From assembly GCF_036384435.1 (NCBI RefSeq), contig NZ_DASVMI010000158.1, positions 78,320 through 142,319 of the forward strand: a stretch of 64,000 bases of DNA. The letters run 5' to 3'. Positions 53,101 to 61,511 of the stretch are shown piece after piece. Below the pieces are notes generated by a model. That model saw nothing but the letters and a program-made list of their open reading frames with translations. It made no database searches and had not been told where the DNA came from. The stretch is from GSA-30 sp036384435 (GTDB taxonomy: Bacteria > Pseudomonadota > Gammaproteobacteria > Xanthomonadales > Rhodanobacteraceae). Each line of letters begins with the position of its first letter. Position 1 is the stretch's first letter. Made by a program: the position numbers and the translations under genes.

Positions 53101-53317
53101 ACGAGCCGACCCAGATAAAGCCGTCTTTCGTCTGAGTCAGGCTGGTTACGCCGACAGGAGCACCATCGCGTGTCGTCCATGTCGAATGCTGGTAGCGATC
53201 CAGTGTCCACGGACGGGCATCGGCGCGCGCCGAACTAGCCGCCGCCAACGCTAGCCATAACACCAGGATCAGAAAATTGATCTTGCTGGACCCGATAGCC
53301 ACCGCGATACGCCCCAT
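50171..53317 (-). CDS. Reg_prop/Y_Y_Y sensor histidine kinase
   Basis: About 1048 residues from the ATG at 53317 (a GTG at 53353 would add 12). Signal anchor (ILVLWLALAAASSARA), then a 14-bladed-type periplasmic sensor of Reg_prop repeats (for example 'TKDGFIWVGSSEGLFRFDG', 'DREDNLWVGTSHGIDRF'), a Y_Y_Y domain near 720-790, a membrane helix (GICALVLLVALWLVVAL), HisKA_3 with phospho-His in 'IARELHDTLLQGMQG' and an HATPase (VSDDGFGID, GHWGISGMHERA). The receiver found in hybrid relatives is absent. First gene of a two-gene operon with the LuxR-type regulator. Divergent from cydA. Confidence 0.93.
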   Translation of the reverse strand: MGRIAVAIGSSKINFLILVLWLALAAASSARADARPWTLDRYQHSTWTTRDGAPVGVTSLTQTKDGFIWVGSSEGLFRFDGLRFQHIENIDSVALPKLPLMTVFASADGGLWLGYSHGPIFEIKGDTVAHVSSEEHGPVSTINSQFVDSPDGGVWASVAPNVMTFDGKRWIVPDDGFREILSQKEFVTRVLVDRNGNVWAGTLDKLLYRPAHSTQFMTLETSNQKGPISEIVQSRDGSVWICYTESGIERWDTHAPTPIRSDAGALSKLSARGLTFDSQGNAWLRTQKSGIEQIPASYIDDHSAAVGDAMRRGTFDSSNGLSSDTAWALLVDREDNLWVGTSHGIDRFSRSNFARSPFPQNGSMYALAAGRDGSVWAGMQLQATQKLKDGHLSTSIPGSVEAVYAGRQGNIYLSQQSEGNSFDIWVSNAAGVKLLTHSTSPSTYMSAIVEDSRGVLWGLSESSTSASFNLFTLHGNQWVPFAIPKVNRPPSALYADDKGRVWYGYLRGSPNMDLLGVIDDGKALLLGADQGVTIGSIGAFMSNGRHLWVGGSQGLGFMDGMRMHAVRLSKQPSLGTITGIAFAANGDMWIHAMSGVYRISERDVAQAENDASHALSVTKFDGLDGLPGPPDIHYGHPTVVKSTDGRLWFATINGVVWLDPAQLVSNPVPPSISITKIVADDTAYSPHEKLAFPALTRNLDVEFSVLSFSTSERVDAKVRLLGFDADWKDLGTRREVSYSNLAPGAHQLDIAAFNSDGVRGQADVHMVFYIKPAFYQTLWFKGICALVLLVALWLVVALRIRQLSRRLHISLEAKHKERESIARELHDTLLQGMQGLLMQMEFWARRSDLAPQQRDAATEIEEKMRDVLIDGRDKIRLLRQDYQRELDLVSELLTVGQGASANSPSFFSLRVEGEPLPVCQEACVEIFAIAREAILNAYRHADADHVVVTITYEASALSIAVSDDGFGIDRELMEARQRAGHWGISGMHERAEKINALLQIETSSQGTTIRLITPKRHAYLSPSRANSSRVQWWRQQRPRRHKTDKASA

Positions 53318-53879
53318 GCCAGTACGCAAATTGTTGCGCCAGGCGCACCGCACGCCCAGACAATTTAAAGATAACTGATACGCCCACGGTGCTGCGTACG
53401 TTTACTGGCCCTAGGCGATGGAAGCAGGCAGCCCTGGAACGGCTCGGCGCTGCTGCCCCCGCTGACGACAGCTTTGTTACAGCCAGACACCTGTGCTCGA
53501 GGGACGCTTTATCGTTCACCCAAACTGAGCCGAGAAAATGCCCCCATTCGGGGGGGCGTCTAGCGGCTGCGTATCGGGGATCTTAGCCTCAGAGCCAGCG
53601 CTAACGAACATGCTGGCGACGACGACAAGTGCATGCATCGAGACGGCGAACACCGCTGGCTGGCGCGCCGTCACCGCAGGCCTCACGCGCCGTCTTCCTG
53701 AATGCACGATGCCCACGTTGTGATGGCGAGACGATCGACCTGAGCGCTATTCCCGTCAACTCTGATTACCTGGCGACATCTGCGGAGGTCAATGCGTCCA
53801 CCGTCATGCTTCTGAGCTGCCTATAGCCAGCTCAGCCCCTTTTTGATCGTGAGCCCGCCATGCGCCCCGAGGACCCAAT
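53318..53879. promoter_or_regulatory. Divergent region between sensor kinase and cydA
   Basis: No gene recognised in 562 bp. Contains GCCCCCATTCGGGGGGGC (53540-53557) with the CCCCC-N4-GGGGG layout. It must carry the promoters of the kinase (leftward) and of cydAB (rightward). Confidence 0.5.
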
Positions 53880-55292
53880 ATGTTCGGCTTGACGTCGCTC
53901 GAATTGTCGAGAATGCAGTTTGCCTTCACAGTGTCGGTCCACATCATCTTCCCGGCGATCACCATCGGCCTGGCCAGCTTTCTGGTGGTGCTAGAGGCCT
54001 TATCGCTTTGGAAGAAAGAGCGCGTTTACCAAGACCTCTATCAGTTCTGGATGCACGTCTTCGCCGTCAATTTCGGGATGGGTGTCGTTTCCGGCCTAGT
54101 GATGGCCTACGAGTTCGGCACCAACTGGAGCCAGTTCTCTTCGCTGGCCGGCGGCATTACAGGGCCATTGCTTGCTTACGAGGTACTGACCGCATTTTTT
54201 CTTGAAGCCGGCTTTCTCGGCGTCATGCTGTTTGGTCGCGACAAAGTGGGGCCCGGCCTGCACTTTTTCGCTACGGTCATGGTGGCCGTCGGCACCTTGA
54301 TATCCACCACCTGGATCCTGGCGTCCAATAGCTGGATGCAGACACCGCAAGGCTTCGCCATCGTCAATGGCCGCGCGATCCCGGTGGACTGGCTGAAGGT
54401 GATTTTCAACCCCTCCTTCCCGTTCCGCCTGGCTCATATGACGGTGGCGGCATACCTATCGACCGCGCTATTCGTCGGCGCATCAGGCGCCTGGCATCTT
54501 CTAAAGGGACACAGTAACGACGCGGTGCGGACGATGCTGTCGATGGCCATGTGGATGATCGTCATCGTTGCGCCCATCCAAATTTTTCTGGGTGACGCGC
54601 ATGGCCTGAATACGCTCAAATACCAACCCGCGAAAATTGCCGCCATCGAAGGGCACTGGGAAAACAAAGGCGATAGCAGCCCTCTGGTTCTGTTTGGGTT
54701 CCCCGACATGGAAGCCGAAGTAACCCACGCTGCCGTGGAAGTGCCGCGCCTGGGCAGCATCCTGCTTACGCATAGTCTTCATGGGCAAATCCCGCCATTG
54801 AAGTCCTTTCCCAAGGCCGATCGACCCAATTCGAGCATCGTGTTCTGGACCTTTCGCCTCATGGCCGGACTCGGCTTCTTGATGGTGCTCCTAGGTCTGT
54901 GGGGTACCGTGTTGCGGGCACGCAAGCGCCTCTTTACCTCACGCCTCTTCCTACGATTTGCAACGCTCATGGGCCCCAGCGGTTTGATCGCCTTGTTGGC
55001 AGGTTGGATGACCACCGAAATTGGTCGCCAGCCGTGGGTGGTTTATGGTCTGCTTCGAACGGAAAACGCTGTTTCGAGGCATTCTGCCGCAGCCGTTTCC
55101 ACCACGCTGGCCATCTTCGTGGTCGTGTACGTCTTCGTGTTCGGCGCTGGCGTGAGCTACATGTTGAAGCTTGTGGCCAAGGGTCCTCACGGCGTCCGCG
55201 GCGCACACCGACTGGAGCAAAACCAAGTCAGGCGTCCGGCGCGACCGCTCTCCGCAACGCCGGACAACATCGATCCTGCGATCACCAAGTAA
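53880..55292 (+). CDS. cydA: Cytochrome bd ubiquinol oxidase subunit I (CioA type)
   Basis: 470 residues; GAGGA 6 nt before the ATG. About nine membrane helices. Signatures: 'LSRMQFAFTVSVHIIFPAITIGLA' with a heme ligand His, 'FAVNFGMGVVSGLVMAYEFGTNW', 'YEVLTAFFLEAGFLGVMLFGRDKVG' (proton-channel Glu), and 'DMEAEVTHAAVE' in the Q loop. The Q loop is the short kind, as in the cyanide-insensitive CioA branch. It oxidises quinol and reduces oxygen to water with little proton pumping. In an operon with cydB and a small third subunit. Confidence 0.97.
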   Translation: MFGLTSLELSRMQFAFTVSVHIIFPAITIGLASFLVVLEALSLWKKERVYQDLYQFWMHVFAVNFGMGVVSGLVMAYEFGTNWSQFSSLAGGITGPLLAYEVLTAFFLEAGFLGVMLFGRDKVGPGLHFFATVMVAVGTLISTTWILASNSWMQTPQGFAIVNGRAIPVDWLKVIFNPSFPFRLAHMTVAAYLSTALFVGASGAWHLLKGHSNDAVRTMLSMAMWMIVIVAPIQIFLGDAHGLNTLKYQPAKIAAIEGHWENKGDSSPLVLFGFPDMEAEVTHAAVEVPRLGSILLTHSLHGQIPPLKSFPKADRPNSSIVFWTFRLMAGLGFLMVLLGLWGTVLRARKRLFTSRLFLRFATLMGPSGLIALLAGWMTTEIGRQPWVVYGLLRTENAVSRHSAAAVSTTLAIFVVVYVFVFGAGVSYMLKLVAKGPHGVRGAHRLEQNQVRRPARPLSATPDNIDPAITK

Positions 55293-55310
55293 CTGGCTAG
55301 GGGTGAACTG

Positions 55311-56318
55311 ATGGGCATTGATCTGCCACTTATCTGGATGGTCATCATCGGCTTCGGGCTGATGATGTACGTCATCATGGACGGCTTCGATCTGGGTATC
55401 GGCATGCTTTTGCCACTGATACGCAATCGGGAGGACCGCGACCGGATGGTTAACACGGTGGCACCCGTGTGGGACGGTAATGAAACGTGGCTTGTGATGG
55501 GGGGAGCGGGACTGCTCGCAGCATTTCCTACGGCCTACGCCATTTTGCTTAGCGCGCTGTATTTTCCGCTCATCTTCATGTTGATCGGGCTGATCTTGCG
55601 CGGCGTCGCTTTTGAGTTTCGTTTTAAGGCAAGCGAAGCGCACAAGCCATTATGGGACAGAGCTTTCACTTGGGGATCATTCATCGCCACCTTTTCGCAG
55701 GGTGTCGCCTTGGGTGCCATCATCAACGGCTTTACCGTGGAAAACCTGGTCTTCACCGGAGGTGCGCTCGACTTCCTGTCACCCTTCAGTGTGTTCACTG
55801 GCCTATCTCTTTTTGTCGCCTATGGCCTCCTGGGCGCGACATGGCTAGTCATGAAGACAGATGGCTTTATCCAAGGTCTCATGCGCAGGGCGGCGCAGCT
55901 GTTGCTCACGATATTGTTGGTTGCCATAGCGATAGTGAGCGTGTGGACGCCACTGGCCCACCCAGGTATTGCACAACGATGGTTCGCTTTGCCGAATATC
56001 GCGCTCTTCTGCCCCGTGCCGATCTTGGTTCTCTTTACATCCTGGGCAATCGTCAGGTCGTTGCGACGCGACGGGCAGGCAACGCCGTTTGTCTTGACGC
56101 TGTTTCTTCTGTTCCTGGGCTATACAGGGCTGATCATAAGCATATGGCCTTATATCGTCCCGCCATCCATCTCGTTCCGCGACGCAGCCGGGCCGGAGCA
56201 GAGCATGGGCTTCGCCCTTGTGGGCGCCCTGCTGATCATTCCGTTTATCCTTGGCTATAGCGCCTGGTCCTACTTTGTGTTTCGCGGCAAGATAGGAACG
56301 ACCGAGGGCTACCACTGA
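55311..56318 (+). CDS. cydB: Cytochrome bd ubiquinol oxidase subunit II
   Basis: 335 residues with AGGGGTG ahead of the ATG. Eight or nine helices with CydB signatures 'IDLPLIWMVIIGFGLMMYVIMDGFDLGIGMLL', 'NTVAPVWDGNETWLVM', 'LILRGVAFEFRFK' and 'GAIINGFTVENL'. It pairs with CydA. Spacing of 18 bp to cydA, and its stop overlaps the start of the small ORF as TGATG. Confidence 0.97.
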   Translation: MGIDLPLIWMVIIGFGLMMYVIMDGFDLGIGMLLPLIRNREDRDRMVNTVAPVWDGNETWLVMGGAGLLAAFPTAYAILLSALYFPLIFMLIGLILRGVAFEFRFKASEAHKPLWDRAFTWGSFIATFSQGVALGAIINGFTVENLVFTGGALDFLSPFSVFTGLSLFVAYGLLGATWLVMKTDGFIQGLMRRAAQLLLTILLVAIAIVSVWTPLAHPGIAQRWFALPNIALFCPVPILVLFTSWAIVRSLRRDGQATPFVLTLFLLFLGYTGLIISIWPYIVPPSISFRDAAGPEQSMGFALVGALLIIPFILGYSAWSYFVFRGKIGTTEGYH

Positions 56319-56461
56319 TGATGGGCGCAGCAAAGCCAGTCAGCCTCTGGATTCGCCGCTCCGGCTGGCTTATCGCCATATGGATAGCGAGCGTCTGCTC
56401 CTTGGCCGTGGCGGCGTCACTACTACGCTTGATCATGAAGCTATGTGGCATGCAAGGCTAA
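56318..56461 (+). CDS. Small third subunit of cytochrome bd (DUF2474/CydX-like)
   Basis: 47 residues, ATG overlapping the cydB stop as TGATG, so translation is coupled. Sequence 'VSLWIRRSGWLIAIWIASVC' then 'LAVAASLLRLIM' gives one membrane helix with a basic N-terminal side, in the position and size of CydX and the DUF2474 proteins that accompany cioAB operons. Too short for most gene finders. Confidence 0.82.
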   Translation: MMGAAKPVSLWIRRSGWLIAIWIASVCSLAVAASLLRLIMKLCGMQG

Positions 56462-56652
56462 CCCGTTATAGGCGCCAACGCTGGTGCGATGCCCTGCGTT
56501 GAATCAGCGCAACGCCTGAAAGCCCATTCCTCGACGCATCGGGAACGCATGCCAACGCGCTATCGCGAATCGACCTCGTCAGATGGCCCCATAAAATCGG
56601 CAGGACGGGGGCAAGCCATAAAGCTCGCCAATGAGCGCGAAACGCGTCGGGG

Positions 56653-58062
56653 CTAGGGCTCCATGGTGTGCTGACCGGTTGCCAGCGCTAACGCGGCTTG
56701 CGCAATCATGACGTCTGCATTGGCATCTTCCTGACTGGCTTCGGCCTGAGCGAGCGCTGCCTCGTCATTGGTTAGATCGGTGACGCTGGCCATGCCGTGC
56801 CTATACGATTCAAGAGAAGCTTGATACGCGATCTTGGCCGCCTGGGTGTAATCGACTGCCTGCTTGCGGTTATCCAGGCTGGTCTTGAGGTCGTTGTAGC
56901 TTTGCACGACCTGCTGGACGGCGAGATTCTTGGTCTCGGCCAATGCGTCTTCCGCTTGTGTTCTCTCTGAACTGGCGAGGGATACCTTGGTTGCGCGCGC
57001 TCCCCCGTCAAACAGCGGGAGCTCGAAAGCTACGAAAATACTGTTGCCCGTGAGATTGACACTGGAGAAAGGGCTGTTATCGCTACTGGTCTTGCCGATG
57101 TTCTGGAAGACCTGGGCTTGGATGCTGACGGTAGGGTGGTAGTCGGCCTTCGTGGCGGCAACCTTGGCGGCTGCCGCCGCAACCTTGCTTTGAGCAGCAA
57201 GAATGTCCGGTCGATTGTCCAGGGCTGTATCGATCAGCGCTGCAAGAGTGGCGTTCTTAGCAGCTTCCATGCTAGCGCTTGAGGGTGACGACAATTGAAA
57301 CTGCGATTCCGCAGGCAACCCCACCGTGGCCACCAGCATCGCGAATGCTGTCTGCGCATCGCCCGAGGCCCTCGTGAGGGCAACTTGCGCAGCCGCTGTT
57401 TGCCTGTGGGCTTGCGCCACCTGAACTACCGTGGTGCGTCCATGCTGCTTCTGACCGTTGACAGCTTCTTCCATGAGCTGTGCCGCATGCAAGCCTTTCT
57501 CAGCTGCACGCATCTTTCCCTGCGCCGACATCACGTCGAAGTAGGCGCGTGAAACGTCAAACACGAGCTTCTCTTGCGCTCCCATCAGGCCGGAGTCGGC
57601 CGCCAGGGCCAGCTGCGTGGCAGCCTCCACCTGGCCTTTCTTGCGGCCAAAATCAAATAGCAACCACTTTAACTGAAGAGAAGGGATGATCTCACGGGAA
57701 GTCGATACGATGTAGCCTCGAGGCGAGACGTTACGCGTAATCGCCAAAGGCGTGTGCTCGTTGCCGGCCAGGGCTTTGATGTTGACGTGCGGGGCGTACT
57801 GAGCCCTCACCAGGGAAGTTTCGAGATGAGCTTGAAGTGCCTGCTCTTGCGCCTCCTGATACGAGGGGTTGCTCTCCAGCGCCACGCCTATCAGATCTTG
57901 CAGTGAATAAATCCTGTGCTCACCGATGAGCTTTGCCGTGGATACCGTTGAACGCGTGTCGTCAAGCTGTGCATGGACCTGCCCCACTCCACCATAAAGC
58001 ACCAGAGCAACAGCCAGCGTCCGCCACCGATGCGTCCGATGCTCAGCGGGAACGCGTGACAT
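56653..58062 (-). CDS. mdtP: TolC-family outer-membrane efflux protein (MdtP-like)
   Basis: 469 residues from the ATG at 58062 (GAGGA, 8 nt upstream). Signal peptide ending VGQVHA. Two TolC-type coiled-coil repeats: 'LQDLIGVALESNPSYQEAQEQALQAHLETSLVRAQYAP' and 'LIDTALDNRPDILAAQSKVAAAAAKVAATKADYHP', with trans-membrane strands between (PHVNIKALAG, FVAFELPLFDGG). Last gene of the efflux operon; overlaps the FUSC gene by 20 bp. Exports aromatic compounds or drugs outward across the outer membrane as the channel of a tripartite pump. Confidence 0.93.
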   Translation of the reverse strand: MSRVPAEHRTHRWRTLAVALVLYGGVGQVHAQLDDTRSTVSTAKLIGEHRIYSLQDLIGVALESNPSYQEAQEQALQAHLETSLVRAQYAPHVNIKALAGNEHTPLAITRNVSPRGYIVSTSREIIPSLQLKWLLFDFGRKKGQVEAATQLALAADSGLMGAQEKLVFDVSRAYFDVMSAQGKMRAAEKGLHAAQLMEEAVNGQKQHGRTTVVQVAQAHRQTAAAQVALTRASGDAQTAFAMLVATVGLPAESQFQLSSPSSASMEAAKNATLAALIDTALDNRPDILAAQSKVAAAAAKVAATKADYHPTVSIQAQVFQNIGKTSSDNSPFSSVNLTGNSIFVAFELPLFDGGARATKVSLASSERTQAEDALAETKNLAVQQVVQSYNDLKTSLDNRKQAVDYTQAAKIAYQASLESYRHGMASVTDLTNDEAALAQAEASQEDANADVMIAQAALALATGQHTMEP

Positions 58063-59977
58063 GGCCAAAATCCTCTTCAAGTTGAGCGCGGGCTTGATGT
58101 AGCAGTGAAGAAGTCCTTTCTGGCGGACCTGACATTCTTGGCGGAGCTTGGCTGGAATCGAGCAGCGCATCGATCTGTAGAGCAAGCTGCGCATCCGCCT
58201 CTATCGTCGCAGCACCATGTGATTCTTCGTCACGCACCCGCAGAAGGATGAGCGCATGCGCGGCGATACGCTCGGCGGCATAGGATGACGGTTCTTGCCC
58301 GTCGTTTTGGCCGACGCTTCGCCATTCGAAGGTGGCGCGTGCTTGCATCGTGTCGGCTCGCGACAAGTCCTGCTGGACCATAAAAATGTCTTGATACGAC
58401 CTTCTGTGCGCGATTCGCAGCATGGCGCAGATCTTTTTCAAGGCAGCCGCACGTAAGGCACGCGCCTGTTGCGCTGCGCTTACCGGCCATAGGGATGCGA
58501 AGACCAGCGTTACCCACATGTTGCCTACCAGGATGCCGACGATACGATCGCGCAAAACCGTGAGATCCGTATTCGGCCCATAGTCTTGCAGTACGCCTAA
58601 GAAGAATGCGAAGGCCAGTTGCATGCCGGCATAGCTAATCGCCTGGTTTCCCGTGGATATCCAGGCGGCGAAAGCCGATACCGCAGCGATCAGCAGGCAA
58701 AGTTGCCCGATATCCGTTAGCAGCGGAATGACGAAGACGATGCATAGACCGGCCATCAGACCGCCGATGAGGGCACCGGAGGCACGCAGTGTGAACTTGT
58801 GAACGCTCTCGCCGAACGTCGACAGCGACACGAAGAAGCACGTTGTGACGGCCGTGCGGATGCCCGGCCAGTCAAGCAACGTATAAGTTGCGTACGAGCC
58901 GAGCACAGCCAGCATGACTTTGATAGCGAAGCGCGCGTGTCCACGGTTCAGAAAAGCGTCGGGTACCAGGAAGCGATGTGTGCCCGTCGGAGCCGGCGCG
59001 ACTGGGGCAGCGACAGCAGCCCCACCCCGGGCGCAATCAAGAAGCTCACGAACGGCCCATTGCAGTGAGCGTCCAGTCGCCTGCGTCGATGGCTTCACGC
59101 GATCAAGTGAGGAAGGGTGCTTAAAATCGACGCGCATGTGGCGTCTCCTGACGAATGCTCTTCCGGCGGCACGTATGGCCGCGCATGCGTTGCGCCGGGT
59201 GTCCGGGCCATCGCCTGACAAGTGCGAGGAAATAGCCAGGATTTCCAGCAGCAACGCGATCAGGGCTTCATCCTCCTGGGCAAACACCCTCAGTCGCTTG
59301 TTCCACCGAAGCGCCTTGTTCTTGAGTTGGCTCAGCGCGATCAGTTCATCGCGCAGGCCGTTTGCCGGCTCGGAGGAAGGATCTTCGACATGGCGAGCCA
59401 GGCGTTCGAACAAATTTGCGGCGCGTTGTTGTGACAAAGCCACGGGACTTTCGCCAAACAACAGATGCATGGTGGCTGTGACCGCGATCGGTGCCGCCAC
59501 CACCACCCACAGCCAGAGTAGTTGATGGGTCAGCGGATCGGTGAAAGGGATTTCATCCGCCAGCGTTTGCGTCAGTACCAGTATGTAGCCAGACAAAAAC
59601 GCAATCGGCCCCAACGAGCTGGTACGGGTGAAGAACGCTCCGGCAAAGGTGCTGAATACTAGCAGCGGGAAGCGCAGCGCTGGCTCCCCGGCATCGAAGA
59701 TGTAGAACAGCAGCGAAATCGCTACTGCGATGGTGGCCGCGACGACGCCGCCCAGTGAGGTCTTCAGGGTGGACGCCGCGTCTTCCTGGCTGGCGATAAA
59801 GACAAGATAGGCAGCGTAAGCAGGTAGTGGAACTTTGAACGTCATGGTGATGGCTGCCATGACGGCACAGCCAAGCGAGATGCGTGCGATGGAACGTCGA
59901 CGCTCGGGCGTGAGTGCCAGCTCCCGGCCTACGAACGACGAGATTCGATCTGTCGCGGCTTCAGCTTGCGTGATCAT
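58043..59977 (-). CDS. mdtO: FUSC/aromatic-acid exporter-family membrane protein (MdtO-like)
   Basis: 644 residues, two halves each with about five or six membrane helices (AVMAAITMTFKVPLPAYAAYLVFIASQ, FARVVLAVLGSYATYTLLDWPG-type positions) and large cytosolic parts between. It shows the FUSC pattern 'WPGIRTAVTTCFFVSLSTFGESVHKFTLRASGALIGGLMAG'. It is the inner-membrane component of the pump, likely for aromatic acids or similar toxic metabolites. Overlaps the HlyD-type gene by 17 bp. Confidence 0.94.
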   Translation of the reverse strand: MITQAEAATDRISSFVGRELALTPERRRSIARISLGCAVMAAITMTFKVPLPAYAAYLVFIASQEDAASTLKTSLGGVVAATIAVAISLLFYIFDAGEPALRFPLLVFSTFAGAFFTRTSSLGPIAFLSGYILVLTQTLADEIPFTDPLTHQLLWLWVVVAAPIAVTATMHLLFGESPVALSQQRAANLFERLARHVEDPSSEPANGLRDELIALSQLKNKALRWNKRLRVFAQEDEALIALLLEILAISSHLSGDGPDTRRNACAAIRAAGRAFVRRRHMRVDFKHPSSLDRVKPSTQATGRSLQWAVRELLDCARGGAAVAAPVAPAPTGTHRFLVPDAFLNRGHARFAIKVMLAVLGSYATYTLLDWPGIRTAVTTCFFVSLSTFGESVHKFTLRASGALIGGLMAGLCIVFVIPLLTDIGQLCLLIAAVSAFAAWISTGNQAISYAGMQLAFAFFLGVLQDYGPNTDLTVLRDRIVGILVGNMWVTLVFASLWPVSAAQQARALRAAALKKICAMLRIAHRRSYQDIFMVQQDLSRADTMQARATFEWRSVGQNDGQEPSSYAAERIAAHALILLRVRDEESHGAATIEADAQLALQIDALLDSSQAPPRMSGPPERTSSLLHQARAQLEEDFGHVTRSR

Positions 59978-60986
59978 GTGTCACCCGCACCGAGGCCGTT
60001 GCGCCAATGCGCAGGAAAGACGCATCGCTGCGTCGCAAATGGATCCATACGGGAAAACGCTGCGCCACCACCACCCAGTTGAGATTGCGGTCTACTTGCG
60101 GTAATCCCGGCCCCACGGAACCGGTGGGCTGCACGCCGGCAGACAGGCTTTCGACCGAGCCGGCAAGCGGCTGGTCGTCATGGCCCATAACCCATACCGT
60201 GGCTACGTCCCCCGCGTGTAGATGCGCAAGTTCTGTTTCGCGGAAGTTGGCGACGGCATACCAATTGTCGTCATCGATCACGGTCAGTACGGGATGCCCC
60301 GCCGTGGCGAAGGATCCCAGCGCTAGGTTAAAACCGACAACGCGCCCATTGACAGGGGCAGTGATCGTCGTTTCTCTCAGGTCACGCTCGGCCAGCTGCT
60401 GTGCCGCTATGGCTCCAAGCAACTGAGCTTTCAGACTTTCCACATCGCCAATGGCTTCCTTGGCCTGCGATGCTTGTTGGATGGAAGACGCCAGCTGTGC
60501 CTCCGCGCTACGCTCATCGGTCTGCGCCTGATCCAGCTGCTGTGCGGTGGCGAAGCCGCGGGCCGCCAGTGGTTCAAGGCGCTTTCGCGTGTCCTGTGCA
60601 AGGGAGACTTGCTGGCGTGCACGATCCACCTGCCGCGCGGCAGCTTGGGCCCCGGAGCCTTGGGAGGTCACTTGGCGGCCGGTAAGGTCGATCTGCGCCT
60701 TCAGGGCGGCTACTTGTGCCTTTGCCTGTTCCAACTTGTATTGAAAAGGCTCGGGATCGATGCGCAAAAGCACATCGCCCTTACGCACGATTTTATCATT
60801 GCGGATTTGGATCGCAACGATGCGACCGCTCACTTCGGGCGTAAGCATGGCGCTATAGGCGTAGACATAACCGTCATGCGTACGTGGCCGCCGGTCCACG
60901 ACGATCACACACACAACGATCAGGGCCAGCGCCAGAGCGAAGGATAGGAAGGCGATCACGCGGCCGGCAAGATGCTTTGTAGACAT
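59961..60986 (-). CDS. mdtN: HlyD/EmrA-type membrane-fusion protein (MdtN-like)
   Basis: 341 residues with one N-terminal membrane helix (FLSFALALALIVVCVIVV). Biotinyl-lipoyl halves 'AMLTPEVSGRIVAIQIRNDKIVRKGDVLLRIDPEP' and 'TITAPVNGRVVGFNLALGSF' flank a coiled-coil hairpin (KLEQAKAQVAALKAQI...). The C-terminal beta-barrel is present (NLNWVVVAQRFPVWIHL). Periplasmic adaptor between the FUSC protein and the TolC-type channel. Confidence 0.95.
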   Translation of the reverse strand: MSTKHLAGRVIAFLSFALALALIVVCVIVVDRRPRTHDGYVYAYSAMLTPEVSGRIVAIQIRNDKIVRKGDVLLRIDPEPFQYKLEQAKAQVAALKAQIDLTGRQVTSQGSGAQAAARQVDRARQQVSLAQDTRKRLEPLAARGFATAQQLDQAQTDERSAEAQLASSIQQASQAKEAIGDVESLKAQLLGAIAAQQLAERDLRETTITAPVNGRVVGFNLALGSFATAGHPVLTVIDDDNWYAVANFRETELAHLHAGDVATVWVMGHDDQPLAGSVESLSAGVQPTGSVGPGLPQVDRNLNWVVVAQRFPVWIHLRRSDASFLRIGATASVRVTHDHAS

Positions 60987-60998
60987 GCGCGTCTCTCC

Positions 60999-61286
60999 TC
61001 AGCCCAACCAAAACAGCCAGACCGCCAAGGTAATGGCGATCCAGAGACTTAGATAAACGAGCACGGGAACAGGAAGATCTTGGTCGATATCGGCCTTGAC
61101 CAAGACAGCACGCAGGACAAATGTGCCAACGATGCCAACCAAAGCGCAAAGCATCCATGTCGGAAAGTAAGATCCCAAAATGTTTCGCGAAGGCGATTGG
61201 CTGCATGCGCAGAGCACTGCACCGGCGACCATCAGCGTCACCGCGCGCATTGCTACATGAAAAGGCTGCCTATAAAAGAAGTGCAT
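60999..61286 (-). CDS. ytcA: YtcA-like small lipoprotein of the MdtNOP operon
   Basis: 95 residues from the ATG at 61286 (GAGG, 8 nt upstream). Lipobox 'GAVLCAC', then 'RNILGSYFPTWMLCALVGIVGTFVLRAVLV' and a second hydrophobic segment 'PVLVYLSLWIAITLAVWLFWLG'. This matches YtcA, encoded ahead of mdtNOP in Escherichia coli. First gene of the efflux operon (12 bp before mdtN). Confidence 0.88.
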   Translation of the reverse strand: MHFFYRQPFHVAMRAVTLMVAGAVLCACSQSPSRNILGSYFPTWMLCALVGIVGTFVLRAVLVKADIDQDLPVPVLVYLSLWIAITLAVWLFWLG

Positions 61287-61444
61287 CCGACAAACCTCTG
61301 TGCAAGTCAGGCTGGCCACGGTCGTGTATCGACCCAGGTGATGAGGCAACGGGGCATGTCCAACGGCAAAGCTGTCGTAAGCCAGGTACCGCCCGCTTTA
61401 CAACGATGTGCCAAGCGGCTGCGTAGATCGCGGGAACACCCCGG

Positions 61445-61467
61445 AAAAAGCCACTCCGAAGGGTGGC
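61445..61467 (-). terminator. Rho-independent terminator of poxB
   Basis: On the minus strand: stem GCCACCC / GAGTGGC around a TTCG tetraloop, directly followed by TTTTT (61449-61445). It lies 45 bp after the poxB stop and before the ytcA-mdtNOP promoter, so the efflux operon is transcribed separately. Confidence 0.85.
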
Positions 61468-61511
61468 CCCGGAAAGGACTGCGAACAAGGCTGCGCGCGG
61501 ACCAGGAAACC

